Part shown: positions 1-14,600 of the stretch, one piece after another
How positions within the stretch are numbered: position 1 is the first letter of the stretch
Layout of the letters: every line of letters begins with the position of its first letter
NCBI GenBank assembly: GCA_024195265.1
Contig: JAJLRJ010000011.1
Span: 5,129,861-5,193,860, forward strand
DNA: 64,000 nucleotides
Direction of reading: 5' to 3'
Origin: Dendrophyllia cribrosa
Lineage: Eukaryota; Cnidaria; Anthozoa; Scleractinia; Dendrophylliidae
Translations under genes and position numbers: made by a program
The notes under the pieces: model-generated
Seen by the model: the letters and a program-made list of their open reading frames with translations, nothing else
Database searches by the model: none
What the model was told of the DNA's origin: nothing

Positions 1-1445
1 CCTGTGTTGCAGCTCAAGTCCCTTGTCCCAGGAATATACACTTTTAAGTATGCCTTGTCATCTTTATTAAGTACATTCATGAAGTACACCATAGCATTGT
101 ACAGTACCAGACCGAAATAATTTAACAGGGAACACTTAGCAGAATGTTTTCCCTTAGCATTGCATTTTGCATTCCATTGGTTTTTCCTTTGCATTCCTGT
201 ATTGTTTCCTTAGCATTCCCTAAGCATTCCAGTTTAGTAAAAAAATGGAATGCGTTACTGAGACATAAAGGAAGGCAAAGTGGAATGCTAAAGGAATGCA
301 GAGAGAGTGCTAAGGGAATGCTTAGGGAATGCAGGGAATGTGTTCTTGAAGCTAAAAACACACTCTCTTAAAAAGCAAATTACTAGAGAACTTGATGGTT
401 TATACTTGGTCAGAATAACAAGCTTGAACCAAGAAATGCTATTCATTGCATTTTCCACCTATTAAGCTCAGCATCTCTCAGAGTAGTTGGCTTGCAACAG
501 CTGAAGAATTTTTCACTTACTGTAAGCCCTCAAGATCTTTGCATTTCCCTTCCTCCACCATTTTCCCCTTTGCTTGGCAACCATCCTACTCCGTCCACCC
601 CTGCCAGCACCAGAAACTTTCTCTTTGTTGTGGCAGTATAACTACTGCAACAACTTCAAATGGTGCCACTGTATGTAGTACCTCTCAAAAGTTAATTACC
701 ACCCCCGCGTGATAGATAGATAAACTTTATTTCAACACGGAAATCCTTTATCACTAGTAAAAAAGAGCTCTCCCAAGGAGCCGTGCAATCGTGAGAAGTG
801 ATTATCATACATGTACATGTACGTAGCTTGAGAAGTGAATTGTGTTTTTATATAATGTGCAAAGCTTAAAAACTGTAAGTACATGTACTATGGCGTAAGC
901 TTATTGCAAGATTTTTTGTGGCCACCCCTTGTCACAAACCTCCAACATCAGCTCCTCATACATTCTACCAGCTGAGTCTGCTTGTGTACTTCTGCAGATT
1001 TCTCTTTCCATTTTGATCTCACTGATACCCACCCAACCTATGATATGAGAAGTGAATGAAAGAACTGGCAATTAATTTTTAATTTGTGTTTGCAGGCTGA
1101 CTGTTACTGACTCAGATGGCGAATCAGATTCAACTACCGCAACAGTGACCGTCAATGATGGTGAGGAAGTGTTAATGAATTCCTCACTTCTCTTTGTGTG
1201 ATTTTAACCCTTTAACTCCCAAGAGTGCCAAAGATCAAAATTCAAGAAAAATCTCAAATTTCATTTTGTAAAATATTGAAAAACAAATGGTACCATGTGA
1301 AAGTTCTGCCAAAGAGGTTTCATTTGAATGGTCACACCATAGGATTTCATCCACAGACTCAAAAGTTAGAACAATAATATTAATGGTACATTGTACCATG
1401 CAAAAGTACTGCTGAAGAGGTTTTATTTGAATGGTCACACCATAG

Positions 1446-1479
<34 letters not shown>

Positions 1480-4400
1480 AAGTCTAGTAAAAATTCAGTT
1501 TTGGCTAGTGGATTTTTGTTTTCACTAGCCATTTGGGCTAGTGAAAATCGTAAAGCACCGGACGGAACCAAACTAAAAATTATTTCGGATGAATCGCAAA
1601 AGCCAATTGACAGACCAAAAACCGTGAAACATAGCTGTTTAAACTGAAGACAGTCACAGATATCATATTTTTAATGCCTTCAACCAATAATTTGAAATAG
1701 CGATGAAGTTTTTTTTGGAAACCGATTTTCTTTTTCTGGGTGACCAAGTTTTTGTTAGAGCCGGAACACCGGGATCTCTACTTGGCTATTTCAATTCTTG
1801 TACCGGCTATTTCTTACGAAAAATGTGCTAATGTAGTGAAGTTCAGAACATTTAGTACAGTAACAGTCTGTTCGTTCTACGTTTCTCCATGTTTCGTTAC
1901 GTACGACATAAATGTTGTCTTCAGAACAATTTTCGGTACGATATTAGTTATATCTTTGTTACGTTTTCCCCTACGTTGGTACAGAGTGTACGTTCGCGTT
2001 TTCCGTAGTTTCGTACGTTCGTAAGGTATTACTAGTCTTACCTTCTCGACGTTTTTCCGTACGTTAGTACGTTCGTAAGATAATAGTTTTTTCTTCTCGG
2101 CGTTTTTCCGTACATTAGTACGTTCGTAAGATAATAGTTTTTTCGTACGTTAGTACGTTCGTAAGATGTTAGTTTTTTCTTCTCGACGTTTTTCCGTACG
2201 TTAGTACGCTCGTAAGATGTTAGTTTTATCTTCTCGACGTTTTTCCGTACCGGCGTTAAAACATCCGTAAGGTGTAGTCTTATTTTCCCGACGTTTCTCC
2301 GCAGGTAAGTACGTTCGTAAGGTGTTAGTCTTATTTGGAGTGACTTTGGTCTTATCTTCTCGACGTTTCTTCGTACGTTAGTACGTTGTAAAGTGTTAGT
2401 ATGAGATTAATGAAGAAAACTAAAAGATCAATGTGTTTCCAAGTCTCGTAGATTTTTGTTGTTAACCAGTGTGACACGATCATGTTATTGCCCACCTACC
2501 GTACAAGGCTGGCTAGTGAAAATATATTTTGGCTAGTGAATTCAAACCTGTCACTAGCAGGCTAGTTAGCTGAAAAGTTAGTCTCGAGCCCTGATAGGAT
2601 TTCATCAACAGACCCAAAAGTTAGAACAAATGATACCATGCAAAAGTACTGCTGAAGAGGTTTCATTTGAATGGTCACACCATACAGTCTGTAGGATTTC
2701 ATCAACAGACTCAAAAGTTAGACCTACACTGTATGTCTCCATAATTGACTCTAGGAGTGGAACACGACAGTTGGGGACAAATTAAGGGTTTTATCCTGGG
2801 AGCAAATTTGCCTTTCTGAGGCACATTTTGCAGCCAAAAAAATGAAAGGGATACACAACAGAAAGACAAACAAGTCCTCTACTCTGGGTTCCAGAGGCTT
2901 TTCTCATGCTCTTCATCTCTCTCATATTACATGCATCTTATGTCTCCGACTTCTCGCGAAAGCGTGCCGCGAGGGAACCTCTGGTATCCAAGGTACAAGT
3001 GCTGATGCAGGGATTGCATCATTGCTGTCATTAAGGGCTGGTAGCCGGCCAAAACAGGTGGCTGCTTGCCCATCCTCGGCCGTCTACTTTCGTTTCATTT
3101 CACTGTTACTGTTGAAGAGAAAGCTTACAATAAAAAAATTCCATCGATTTAACTTGTAAGACATTCTTTTCTAATTTTTTAGTCAAAGTAAAGATGTATT
3201 ACAATGTAATCTGTATTACAACAGTTTTAAACCTCGGCAGCCGATGTTATGGGCTACTCGATCACTTTCCAAGTTATTGAAGGTCTGTGGGTACCGCCTG
3301 GAATGTTTTCACAGGTGGTTCCCAGGTTTAATCGTAATCTCTGGGAAAAAAAAACATGGCGTCAGCGCCTATCAAGTGCCAAGCCGCCTACTTTCCATTT
3401 CCAGCCTGCTACTTACAAAATTAATGACAGCCCTGTTGCATGTTTTTTTTTTGTACAAATAAGACTGTCTACCTATTGTAGCTATAGAGCTGGAAAGATT
3501 AACTCTTCAAGTCTAAAATTCTTTTTTTTAAAACATCAGAAAAAGATTACCCACCTGTGGCACGTGCCGGGAATGACATCGTGATTGTCCTCCCTGTGGA
3601 TCATGTTGTGCTGTCTGGAAACAGCAGCACTGACGACAAGGTACAAAACAGAACAATTTTTGTTGTTACTGTTGTTGCTGTCTTACTGTAAATCCTTCAT
3701 AGCCTTTTTCGCCTGGCTATAATTGTTTACTCATTTCCCATTTTCTTGGTCTCAAGCATGTTTTTATGTTATGTTTTTAGGGTATTGTGAGTTATGAGTG
3801 GAGTAAGACTCCATCTAGTCCAGCAGTAGGTGATATGCAGGTTAGTATAGAGCTAAATTGAAATTTTCAGCGGAGTGGGGGGTAACTAAATGAACAAACT
3901 TTCTCTGGGGGTAAAGGAATTCGGATATGAATAAGCTAGTGCCAAGATTTGTCATACGGGTAATTTCTTGCGCAAATTACCATCACAAGCTAGCCAAGTG
4001 GCCCAGAACTGCCGGAGCTTAACATTAACCCAGTTTCTTAGTATGAAGAAACTACGCCCCTTCTTGATGATGGGATGCTGGTTCATCGCAACATCAAGGC
4101 TGTTCTCTTAGAAGAATCACAGGGAGTCCAACAAATAGACTTTCAATAAAGTCCTTCGTCTTATATTTATAGCCCGCCGGACAAAGGACTTTTCACACTT
4201 GTTTGGTGCCATTTTAAGCGACCCAAAAACAGGTCGCTGAGCTTAGACCAATCAGAGTAGCCGAGAGTAGCCCTTGGGGACAGAACTTTCAATCACAAGG
4301 TATTAGGCACAATGAAAAGTGACTTGCGGTTGAAATTCAACAATGGGGTTGGTTGTGAAACAATAATTGATGACACTGACAAGTCATGCCACTCCCCATT

Positions 4401-7400
4401 TTTGGCGCGAATTTTGGCGGCCTCAAAAGCTTGCTTCGCTCACTTTTCTGTGAAACTCATGAGGTCGATTTTTGGCAAGTCTTCCCAACCAACTATGAAA
4501 TCTGGGGTGCCCGGAACTTCCACTTCATGCAAATAGTATGTTTTTCTAGTCGCCCAAAGACAAAAGTTAGTAGCCTGAGGCACCCAATCACTGCTAGAGC
4601 ACAGCGAACATGTTCGAACAGAATGCAACTTGGCGGCGAGTTTCGGGAAATCACAGCAAATCAAAGCAAATGTTGCACCCGAATCGCACAGGAAATCGCC
4701 GCTAGTTTACACTTGCAACAAAAGTTGCATTGGAGAGCACGACAAAAAACGCATCAAAAACCGCATGTATAAACGGGCCTAAAGAAAACAACATGATGCC
4801 TTCCCTGTTGGAAAATAAGCAAAGGTTGAGTCTTCTTTTACTTCGCGAATATGCGAAGGATTGACAAGTTGTAGCATTTAGGAACAAAAATCCGGTAGTG
4901 TAGCAGCTTCATTGTTTTAGGTGTTGCAGCTGTGTTTGGTTTTAAGGCGAGGAACCATTGTTTATGTTGTTTGTTCTATTGTTCTCTCAAAGGGTATCGA
5001 ACCAATGGTGTGAGACTTTACGACAGTTGCTACATCGCCCCAAAAATCACTTGATTGCTGGATCAGCTGTATACATGTACATTGAGCCCTTCATATGTAT
5101 AGGTCACCTGTCTTACCCATGGGGACGGCATAGGCCACTTCGAAAAATACCATAATACTCTTTAAAGTGCAGGTTTGGGTGGTGCTTGATGTAAGCCAGA
5201 TTTTTCAAATTTCTTTTGTTTTCAGCACGAACTGAACGTGCTGTGCTTCAACTTCTTGGGAATTTGCACACGGTGCACATTTGTATACGAACACACAATG
5301 CTATGTCCTAGCGTTCCTACATGTGCTCTGAATTCCATGGTGCCATTCTAACAAAGGAGACTTGAATAATTACAAATGAATGGGGTTAGTTTCTAGAGAA
5401 ACTGTGGTGCTGCGTCGGTGGGGGGATGAAACACGAGAATTTAGTTTTATCGACTGAGTCGATAAGGTAAATTGACCACCGTAAAAAGATTCAAATAGCT
5501 AAATCTTTTTTAATCTTTTTACGGTGGTCAATTTACCTTATCGACTCAGTCGATAAAACTAAATTCTCGTGTTGAATAATTACACCCCAGTGAGGCTGAG
5601 CTCCTGCACATAAAAGAGTATTATGGAATTTTTCGAAGTGGCCCATTGAAGGGAGGGGAGAGAGGGGAGTTGGATGCAGGGATGTGAGGAGGGGGGGGGG
5701 GGGGGGGGGGGGGGTCAGTGAAGCAAAACACCTGGGAGAGGGGAGGGTCCGAAGGTGTGCAGAATCTTTAATTTAGAGAATTTGGTATTCTGAGTTGGCT
5801 TGTAGGAGCCTTTGATTGTAACATATTTTTTACTTCAATCTGTTGTTTGTTTAGGGTACAAGCTCTCCTACTCTGAAGGTGTCCAACATGGTTGTGGGTG
5901 ACTACACATTTGTGTTGAAGGTGACTGATACAGGAGGACAGACAGCAAGCTCAAGTGTCACTGTTGTAGTTCAACCGGAGAAGAATGCTCCTCCTGTTGC
6001 AGTAGCCGGCTCAGATAAGGTGAGCTTGGGTGTCCTATGTTTGTAATGTTCTTGAATATGATGTTAAGTTTACAGACTGTTATTCCAAATAATTATGTCA
6101 TATATGATTTTGTGGCCAACATTATGCAAGGCTGTCATTAAGATTTGAGACAGGCGTTGCCCTGATCTTAACACCCGTAACAAGCTTGTTTCTTTGTCCG
6201 CAAATTAAACATATAATAGGCAAGATCACCTGTAACATCAAGGTCCCATCAAGTGTATACTCACCTGTAACAGATGCTACGGGTGATGGCCCTTATTGAC
6301 ACTGTTATGCATGTTGAACTGATTGGACTATGCACTAACTACTAGTCTTGAGCCGAGCCTCTTTATTGTTTAATTGTTTTCAGAAACATTTATTTTGTGT
6401 AATATGTTATAAGGGGGTCCATTTCTAAAGAAACTGTGGTCAAGAGATTCATTAGCTGACGTTTTAAGTGCTAGCCATTTGTCAAAGTGATCATGATTCA
6501 CGCAATGTGCCGCCTGATGTGAACTAATTTTCTAGTGAAACATGTTTCATTTGTGATCAGACTAAACATGTTTCGCCCTAGTGTGAACACAGCATAAGTC
6601 AGACTAAACATGTTTCGCCCTAGTGTGAACACAGCATAAGTCAGACTAAACATATTTCGCCCTAGTGTGAACACAGCATAAGTCAGGCTAAACATGTTTC
6701 ACCCTAGTGTGAACACAGCATAAGTCAGACTAAACATGTTTTGCCCTAGTGTGAACACAGCATAAGCCAGACTAAACATGTTTCGCCCTAGTGCGAACAA
6801 AGCATCAGGCATTACTTTTGCATGGTACCATTCGTTTTTCAATATTTTGTTAAAAAAAATTTGGGATTTTTCTTGAATTTTTGTTTTTGGCACTCGTGGG
6901 AGTGAAAGGGTTAACATGTCAACTCAGCTGAGAAAACCAAATTTTTGTGCACGGTGTAATATGTTATGTTGTGTTCAATTTTGTAGGACCTGGTGTTTCC
7001 TGATGACTCTACAGTTCTTGATGCTTCAGCAAGTCACGACGACCAAAAAATTGTGAAATACCACTGGGTACAGTCCAGGTGACTATACTGTACTTCATGT
7101 ACTAGCTTATTATATTTCCTGAGGACTTAAAAACGTTTTTAACCCGTGAATACACAAATGTGTGCGTAACAAGAACAACTTGAATCCAGTGATAACAATA
7201 ACTTATTTGTCGTAAACGATTATAGAGCAGTTTTCAATTATTGAGTGTCGAAAAACCAAAACCAAAGTAATTACATATTCTGGCCAATCACAAGGCCAGG
7301 GCTCGAAATTAACTTTTTCGTTCAGGAGCCAACTGGCGACTAATGGGAACATTTTCGTCGTCAGATCGTAAATTTTGGTCGCCAATTTTATTCAATATGT

Positions 7401-10400
7401 ATCTTATATAAAACACACTTAAATGTTACTTTGCATGCAAGAAAAATCATAGGTAGAAATAGCATAGGAAAGACATACGAAAGTTAGCTACCAGTGTTCA
7501 CAGCTGACAGCTGTCTTTAGCGATGGTTTGTTTTTAGTTTTTCGAGATGCAGGTAAGCACAAAACGTTCCGAGTTCATAGTTTTCATAACTAGACAAACA
7601 AGGGTGGTTTACCCTTGCTTTTACCTCTTCACAACATACCGTAAACACCGGCGTATATAAATTAAAGCCGCACTCGCAGATAAGCCGCACCCCGAGTTTG
7701 AAGCTCAAATTTTGGGGAAAAAAGTTTTTTTTAAATAAAAACGTAAGTCAGAGAATTGGCTCTAAGAATCGTGAGCTATACTTTGCTTCTATCCATCGAA
7801 TCATCCTGTATTGAAAAAAAAAAAACACTTGATCGCAGCTACGTTCGTTTGCCCGCCGTTCGTTCAGGCCACAACAAGCTTGGTAGCCATGCAAATTTCT
7901 TGAGGACATTGGGGTTAATCAAGATGGCCGCTTGTTTACAGACTTTCTTTGGCTTCTTTCGTTCGTCTTCGGTGTTCCTTCATTGCTAAAAACTTCAAAA
8001 TGTCTGACAAAGATAGCGAGCACTGTTTTAACACAGGTATTTTGACAATTTGAGGCTAAATTTCACAATTTATAAACTCAATGCTCGCGTTCGTGTGTTG
8101 CGTGTTTGATGCGGACCTTTTTGCTCAATTTGATTTTTGGCCTCAGAGGCGTGCTGGCAGCTCTGTGAGACAAACAAGACTAACTTTTCTACGTCATCTT
8201 AAGTTAAATAAGTTTTGCTCCACGTTATACACCTCAAATAAAGGCTCTCAAAGTCTGGTCAACTTATATCACTGGAAAGTACGATTGATAAACTATGATT
8301 TGCAGAACTCAGCGGATGTTAATACCGCAGATAAACCGCACCCCCGATTTTGAGCAAACATTTTGGGCAAAAAAGTGCGGCTTATACGCCGGTGTATAAA
8401 CTGAAAGATTTATTTTAGTGCAGAAGTTATTTTTGTGGTTATTGGACAAAACGTGAGTCGCCAGCTGGCGACCAGTTCCGAAAATCTAGTCGCCAGCACT
8501 CAACTTTTGGTCGCATTGGCGATCAGTTAGTCGCAATTTCGAGCCCTGATAGGCACGCAGACAATCTTATGAACCAATCAAAACTCGTAGCGAATACATG
8601 TAGCTGGCTCCAAGCGCGGGAAAATGCGTGCGAGCAACTCACGATTGGTTTTTGTTTTAATTCTGATTGGTTGAGAATCACAAGTAAAAAGCGTTAAAGC
8701 AATGCAAAACCAAAGCAATCGCGAAATTACTTTGAATTCGACACTCAATTGAAAGCTGCTCTAAACAACAAAAAACTTAAAGATGTTTTGCATTTTGGAG
8801 TTTTTTAATGCAAAATTAAAACCATTCTGCAGACTTGAAATGGACATTAATATGCATTTTGCTGCATATCTAAGTTGAAATAATAAAAGTTTACCCTTCT
8901 ATATATTATTATTGTAGGTTTTCGTGGCCTAGTGGCGTGGTTCATGTTATTGCAATCAGACAGCAGTCAGACAGCGCGAGTTCAAATCTCACTATGAATC
9001 TTTTTATTTTCTTTTTTTGCGTTCTTTAAAAGTCATTATGTGTAATTAAAAAATATATATCGAACCGTGTCAGTATAAAAACATAAGCTTCCTGCAATGA
9101 TTATTGTGTTATGTGTTACCATTAATTTTCTTCTTCACGGGTTGGCTCACAGCAGCCTTTGATCATTGCCAGACTCACAGTCAAACATAGAGCTGAGTAA
9201 CATAATCCTATGTTTTACTTCTATGGTTGAAGTCCTAGATTCTGTGGATAAAATCTGACAGTGTAACCATCAAATTAATGAGAGTTCACCAGCAATGTAG
9301 TACTTTCTTGTAATACTGTTTGCTTGTTCAGTATATTTTTTTCTCCTCACTTTTCCATTACCTTTTACTTAATTCCTACAGTGGCCCACATGCAGCTGAG
9401 ATGTCAGGAGTTGACCAGAAAGTTGTAACAGTCAAGAAACTCCTGGAAGGCAATTATGTTTTTAAGCTGACGGTGACAGATGACAAAGGGCTCACAGGAA
9501 GTGATATCGTGGCGGTTAATGTTAAGAAAGGTATGTTCGTGGAGATCTTGTCTGGATAATCATAACAATGCATTTTTGGGGGGATTTATTCGGTCTTTTC
9601 AAAGTTCACGGAGAGGTTTGGGTTTTAAACTACTTTTCACTGATGTGGAAACTTATAGGACTGGTACAGGATGTGCATCACAATTCACTTGAAACTTGTT
9701 GTTTATGAATTTTTAAAAAGACAATATCTTTGAGCAGTTTTTGGCATATAGAAATCGGGATTTGTGGTTTTTTTGGAACAACACATTACAAATGCTTTTT
9801 GTACCCCTTTTACTCAGTTTCTCATTTATGACTGTTTTGTTGCTGTCTTTAGATATAAACAAGCCACCCACTGCTAACGCTGGTCCAGATGTTGTTGTTT
9901 ATCTGCCAAACAGAGCTGCTGAGTTGGTTGGATCCAGCTCATATGATGATCACGGTATTGTCGAGTATGAGTGGTCACGTGATCCCAAGAGTCCTGCAGC
10001 TGGGGTAAGTTGTACAGTAACAACGAAAAAAGAAAACCTCAAATGGACGTTTTCAAGATTTGTTCTTTCAATTTGTGCAGATCTAGATAAAAAAAAGCCA
10101 TGGAATTTTGTAGTTTTAATGTAAACGCAAAACATTGAACCAGTTACATGTATGCTCCATGGGACAAAATTTCACTTGATTGCTCGATCACTCGCTCAAT
10201 CAATTCGCTGTTAAACCCATTGAACCCGTAATATGTATAGGTCATCTGCCTTACTCATGGGGACAGCAATAGAGGGAGGGGATAGTGGGGATGGTGGGGG
10301 GAGTTAGACGAAGGGGATAAGGGTCGGTGAAGCTAAATGTCTAGGGGGGGGGGGGGGGGGGGGGGAGGTGGATCCAAACATTTCATGTTCATGTGTTGAC

Positions 10401-11632
10401 CCATAGGAATCGAACAGTTCCGATGTACCGGATGGTTTTCTTGTCTAGAGTTATCGAGGTTTACCCATCGTCTCCTACTCAGCCATAATTTGGGCTGATT
10501 TTTCCTATGTGTACACATTGCAGGATGTTATTAATAACAGTGATCACCACTCTGTACTGCGGCTGTCTAACCTTGTGGAAGGAATGTACAAATTTAAGCT
10601 CACTGTGGCTGATGGGAAGGGTCTCAAGGGAACTGATGACGTATTGCTAACTGTCAAAGAAGGTACGTGACAAGGTAGAGGTTAACTCCCAAGAGTACCA
10701 GATATCGAAATTACAAGGTGGTACTGACTTTTGAGTTGTGGATGAAATCCTAAAGTGTGACCATTCAAATGAAAGCTACTGAGCAGTACTTTCCTGTGGT
10801 ACTGTTTATTATGCTGTACAAGGTGGTTCTAACTTTTGAGTCTGTGGATAAAATCCTAAAGTGTGACCATTCAAATGAAAGCTATTGAGCAGTACTTTCG
10901 TGTGGTGCTATTTATTATGCTGCACAAGGTGGTTCTAACTTTTGAGTTGTGGATGAAATCCTAAAGTGTGACCATTCAATTGAAGCTCTTCAGCAGTATT
11001 TTCCTGTGATGCTGTTTATTATTTTGTAGTTCCACATTTTGCATCTGTGAATTAAAGGCCCATCGTCACTTACCGTGATGCACCCCGCATTGTTTATTTT
11101 GATTTGGACCCAGATAAATGCGATCTCTTGCGAAGTGGAATTTTTGCCTCTCATCTCATCTATTATCAAAATCATTTACAATCATGTGAAGAAATCTGGA
11201 CTTCTTGTGAAGTGTTTCGAGTAATTATGTCTTGTATTCTAGCACCATTTTAAAGCAAAAATTGTTTTTGAATTTTGCACATGCTAACAAGGCTTGGTAG
11301 GCTAATTAGCATGAATATAAAAGGATAATAAATCGACTGCCATTTATGAATAAGGTTTTTTAAGAGTGAAAGTTTTCAACTTGTTTTCATTCTTGGAAGT
11401 AAATGATTTTGTTATTACGTTCACAGATGAAAATAGTGCTCATCTTGTAGAGTTGTACCTTGATGTGGACATCACCAAATTTACAGAAGAAAATAAGGTA
11501 AATTGAAAGAAAGTGGTATAATCAATTAACAAGTTAATTGTAAATGCTCGATATAAACTGTTACCAGTGCAAGTGAGTAACTCTGCTCTTCCATTAAGAA
11601 CACATCAGTTAGTTACATCACTGTACAACTGA

Positions 11633-11671
<39 letters not shown>

Positions 11672-14600
11672 ATTTACAATGGCAAGCCGAAGGCGAGCCA
11701 TTGTAAACCCCCATACAGATCGCACTTATGAAATGAAACAATGAGTAGAGATCCGTATGAATACTAATTAGCTGAGCAGGTGTCTGTATCAAAAGTTAAT
11801 TCTACTGTTTAATAATTCATCAACTCAGTTGATTTGTATTGGGGTTTACAGAGGTGTACATGTGACTCAAATACCACCTATTGATTTGTCATAACTGTTA
11901 TGAATTATTAATGAATTTCACAATGAACATTAAAATATCCTTTGGGAACTCAGATTTCTTTTTCTTCTTTGTCCCACAGTCATGACATGATAAACATTAC
12001 ATCTTTCTCATTTCATTGCCGAGCTTGACATTCACCATCTTTCTTCATTTATCACTTCACATGACACTTTCGACATTGCTGATCCTAGAAGTACGCAGGA
12101 CGCATGTCATACATGAACCTAGTATGGCCTAGCTCGCCACAAGTGTTCCGTAGCTTAGTGGTTAGAGCAGTGAGCGGAAGTTCATAGGTTCAATTCTTTG
12201 GGAACTCAGATTTTCTTTTTTGTTCCACGCTTGTGACATAATGAACATTACATCTTTCTCACTATTTTCATTACCAAGCTTAATATTTACCATATTTTTT
12301 TACTTACCATATACCATGCCTGAAATAGGATTGCAACAGGACAACCAAAGACAACCAAGACTTAGCTATACACTTAACTGTAAAAGCCAAAATATAAAAA
12401 CGGAAGCAACAGGCTATTACGTTATTACGAAGTAATAAGGCAAAACACAGAAATTCAAAACGGCGATCCTAAAACGGGCACCATATGACTTATCATCGTG
12501 CGCGTTTTCTCACAAGGATTACCAAATCTTAAGGCTGTTCGAAATCTTTATTTCACACTGAGGACAACCTAAACAACACTTGTATATAACTATCATTGGC
12601 TAATAATTTATCATCATGGCTAATATGAGGTGTTATTCCAACAGGAACAGTTAATTCGTAAGCTGGCAGTGATTCTTGATGTTCAAGATGAAGACATCAT
12701 AGTCGAACATCTCAAAGAAGCTGGAGTGGGACACAGGTACACAAACTGTAAACCACAGGGTACCCAATTGTAGAAACGTTGCCGTGGCCAATATTCTTGT
12801 TTTGCTCAATCGCATGCCATTTCTGTTCTAGACAAACCTTTATTGCGCTTTATACAGTTTTTCAGTTTTGTATTGTAGCCCGCGCGGGGTAAATTTGAAT
12901 TTAGCCTAAACCACGTGACCAAAAACCAACCAATCAAAGCGTGTCATGTGTTAGGTCCAACGAAACTCCAGCTACAATTATATAACAATAGGCGGTATCA
13001 CTGTGTGTTCTCACATTCTTTTCCAACAGCCTGATGGTAGTGTTTTATGTGAAGGACAAAGTGACCAAAGCTAATGATGGTTATGAAGTATCTGGACTAC
13101 TGAAGGAAAAGATAGGAAATGAAGAAGGCTTCTTTGAGTTTCGAATGTTAAAAGTTGAACCATACAGTAAGTATCTGTAAGAATTTCAGTGCAGCGTAGC
13201 ACATCTGGTTTGGAATCAGTTACTAATCTCTATAGAGCATTTTCAATTGAGTGTGGTAACACCAAAACCAAAGTAATCACTCTGGCCAATCACAACAGAC
13301 GCAGGCAATCCAATGAACCAATCAGAACTCGAAGCAAATACAGGTAGCTGGCGCCAAGCGCGGGAAAAGGCGTGCGAGCAAGTCACGATTGGTTTTGGTT
13401 TTACCTCTGATTGGTTGATAAAGTGGCGCCAGTTTTTTTAGCCAATCACAAAGCGTAGCCATAAAAAACCAAAGCAAATGCGAAATTACTTTCGATACTC
13501 AATTGAAAACCGCCCTGCTTTTGAAATAATTTACACCTTGACCTTTCATAGTCGTTGGCGATCCTCGAGACCGACATGTTTTACTTTCTTCAAAAAGACT
13601 TTACAATTTATGTAAGCACAAAACGTAAGTTACAGCATTTTTGTGGAGGTCTATGTAAGAAGAGCATGCAACCTTTAAGATTTCATCCAGATACAAAAGT
13701 TAGAACCACCTTGTATGGTCACACTGTAGTAGATTTCATCCACGCACTCAAACGTTAGACCCACCTTCTACAGCATAGTAAACAGTACCATAGGAAAATA
13801 CTGTTCAGTAGCTTTCACTTAAAATGGTCACACTTTAGGATTTCATCCACAGACTGAAAAGTTAGAACCACCTTGTACAACATAATAAACAGTACCACAG
13901 GAAAGTACTGCTGAATAGCTTTCATTTGAATGGTCACACTTTAGGATTTCATCCACAGACTGAAAGGTTAGCACGAAATTACAAAACTTAAAGGCTGACC
14001 CTGGGAATGAGAGGTGTAAGGTTGCATTGTGAAGTATTTGCTTTCAGAAGCTCTTTATTTCTCTAACACGTTGTGGTGTTGTTTTCTCTGCCTTGTGGTA
14101 ACTTAGGCTGCTTTATGTTAAACGCATTCAGCGCATGCGTCCACGCATCACCCACTTTTTTTTTGCTGTTAGTTTGCAGGAACAATTGTTCAGGGCATGG
14201 CTACTGTGATCGCCACACCAAGATGTGCGTCTGTGAGAGCTTCTGGATGCAGGACTTTTTCAAAGCTCACTTTGGCACTAAGGAAAGCAACTGCGGTAAG
14301 TTATCGTGTACTATTTTCTTTGTGATAGTCCGCCAAACCGATACACCTTATTCCAAAATGGCGGACATTTTATTATTTTATATGCATGTTAATTAGCCCT
14401 ATTTGCCTCGTCCAACTGTTAGTTAACTATTTATTATTAACTACTAATTTTTAATTATGATCTTGAAACTCTTATTTTAAAACCTCATTGAATCTTTAAT
14501 ATTTTTTATCTAAATTTCACAAATGCCGTCCCCTCCTCTCCCCCGTCCCGTTTTGTTTTCTCTCAAACACCCCAAAATCACCAAAATAAATTCACAAGGC

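Noticed and set aside
6498..6917. Minus-strand frames with repeated MFSLTYAVFTLGRN
   Set aside because: Reflect a 42-bp tandem repeat and have no other support.
12145..12205. Possible tRNA gene
   Set aside because: A and B boxes are present but the acceptor and anticodon stems do not pair. It belongs to a SINE that recurs at 18383-18605.
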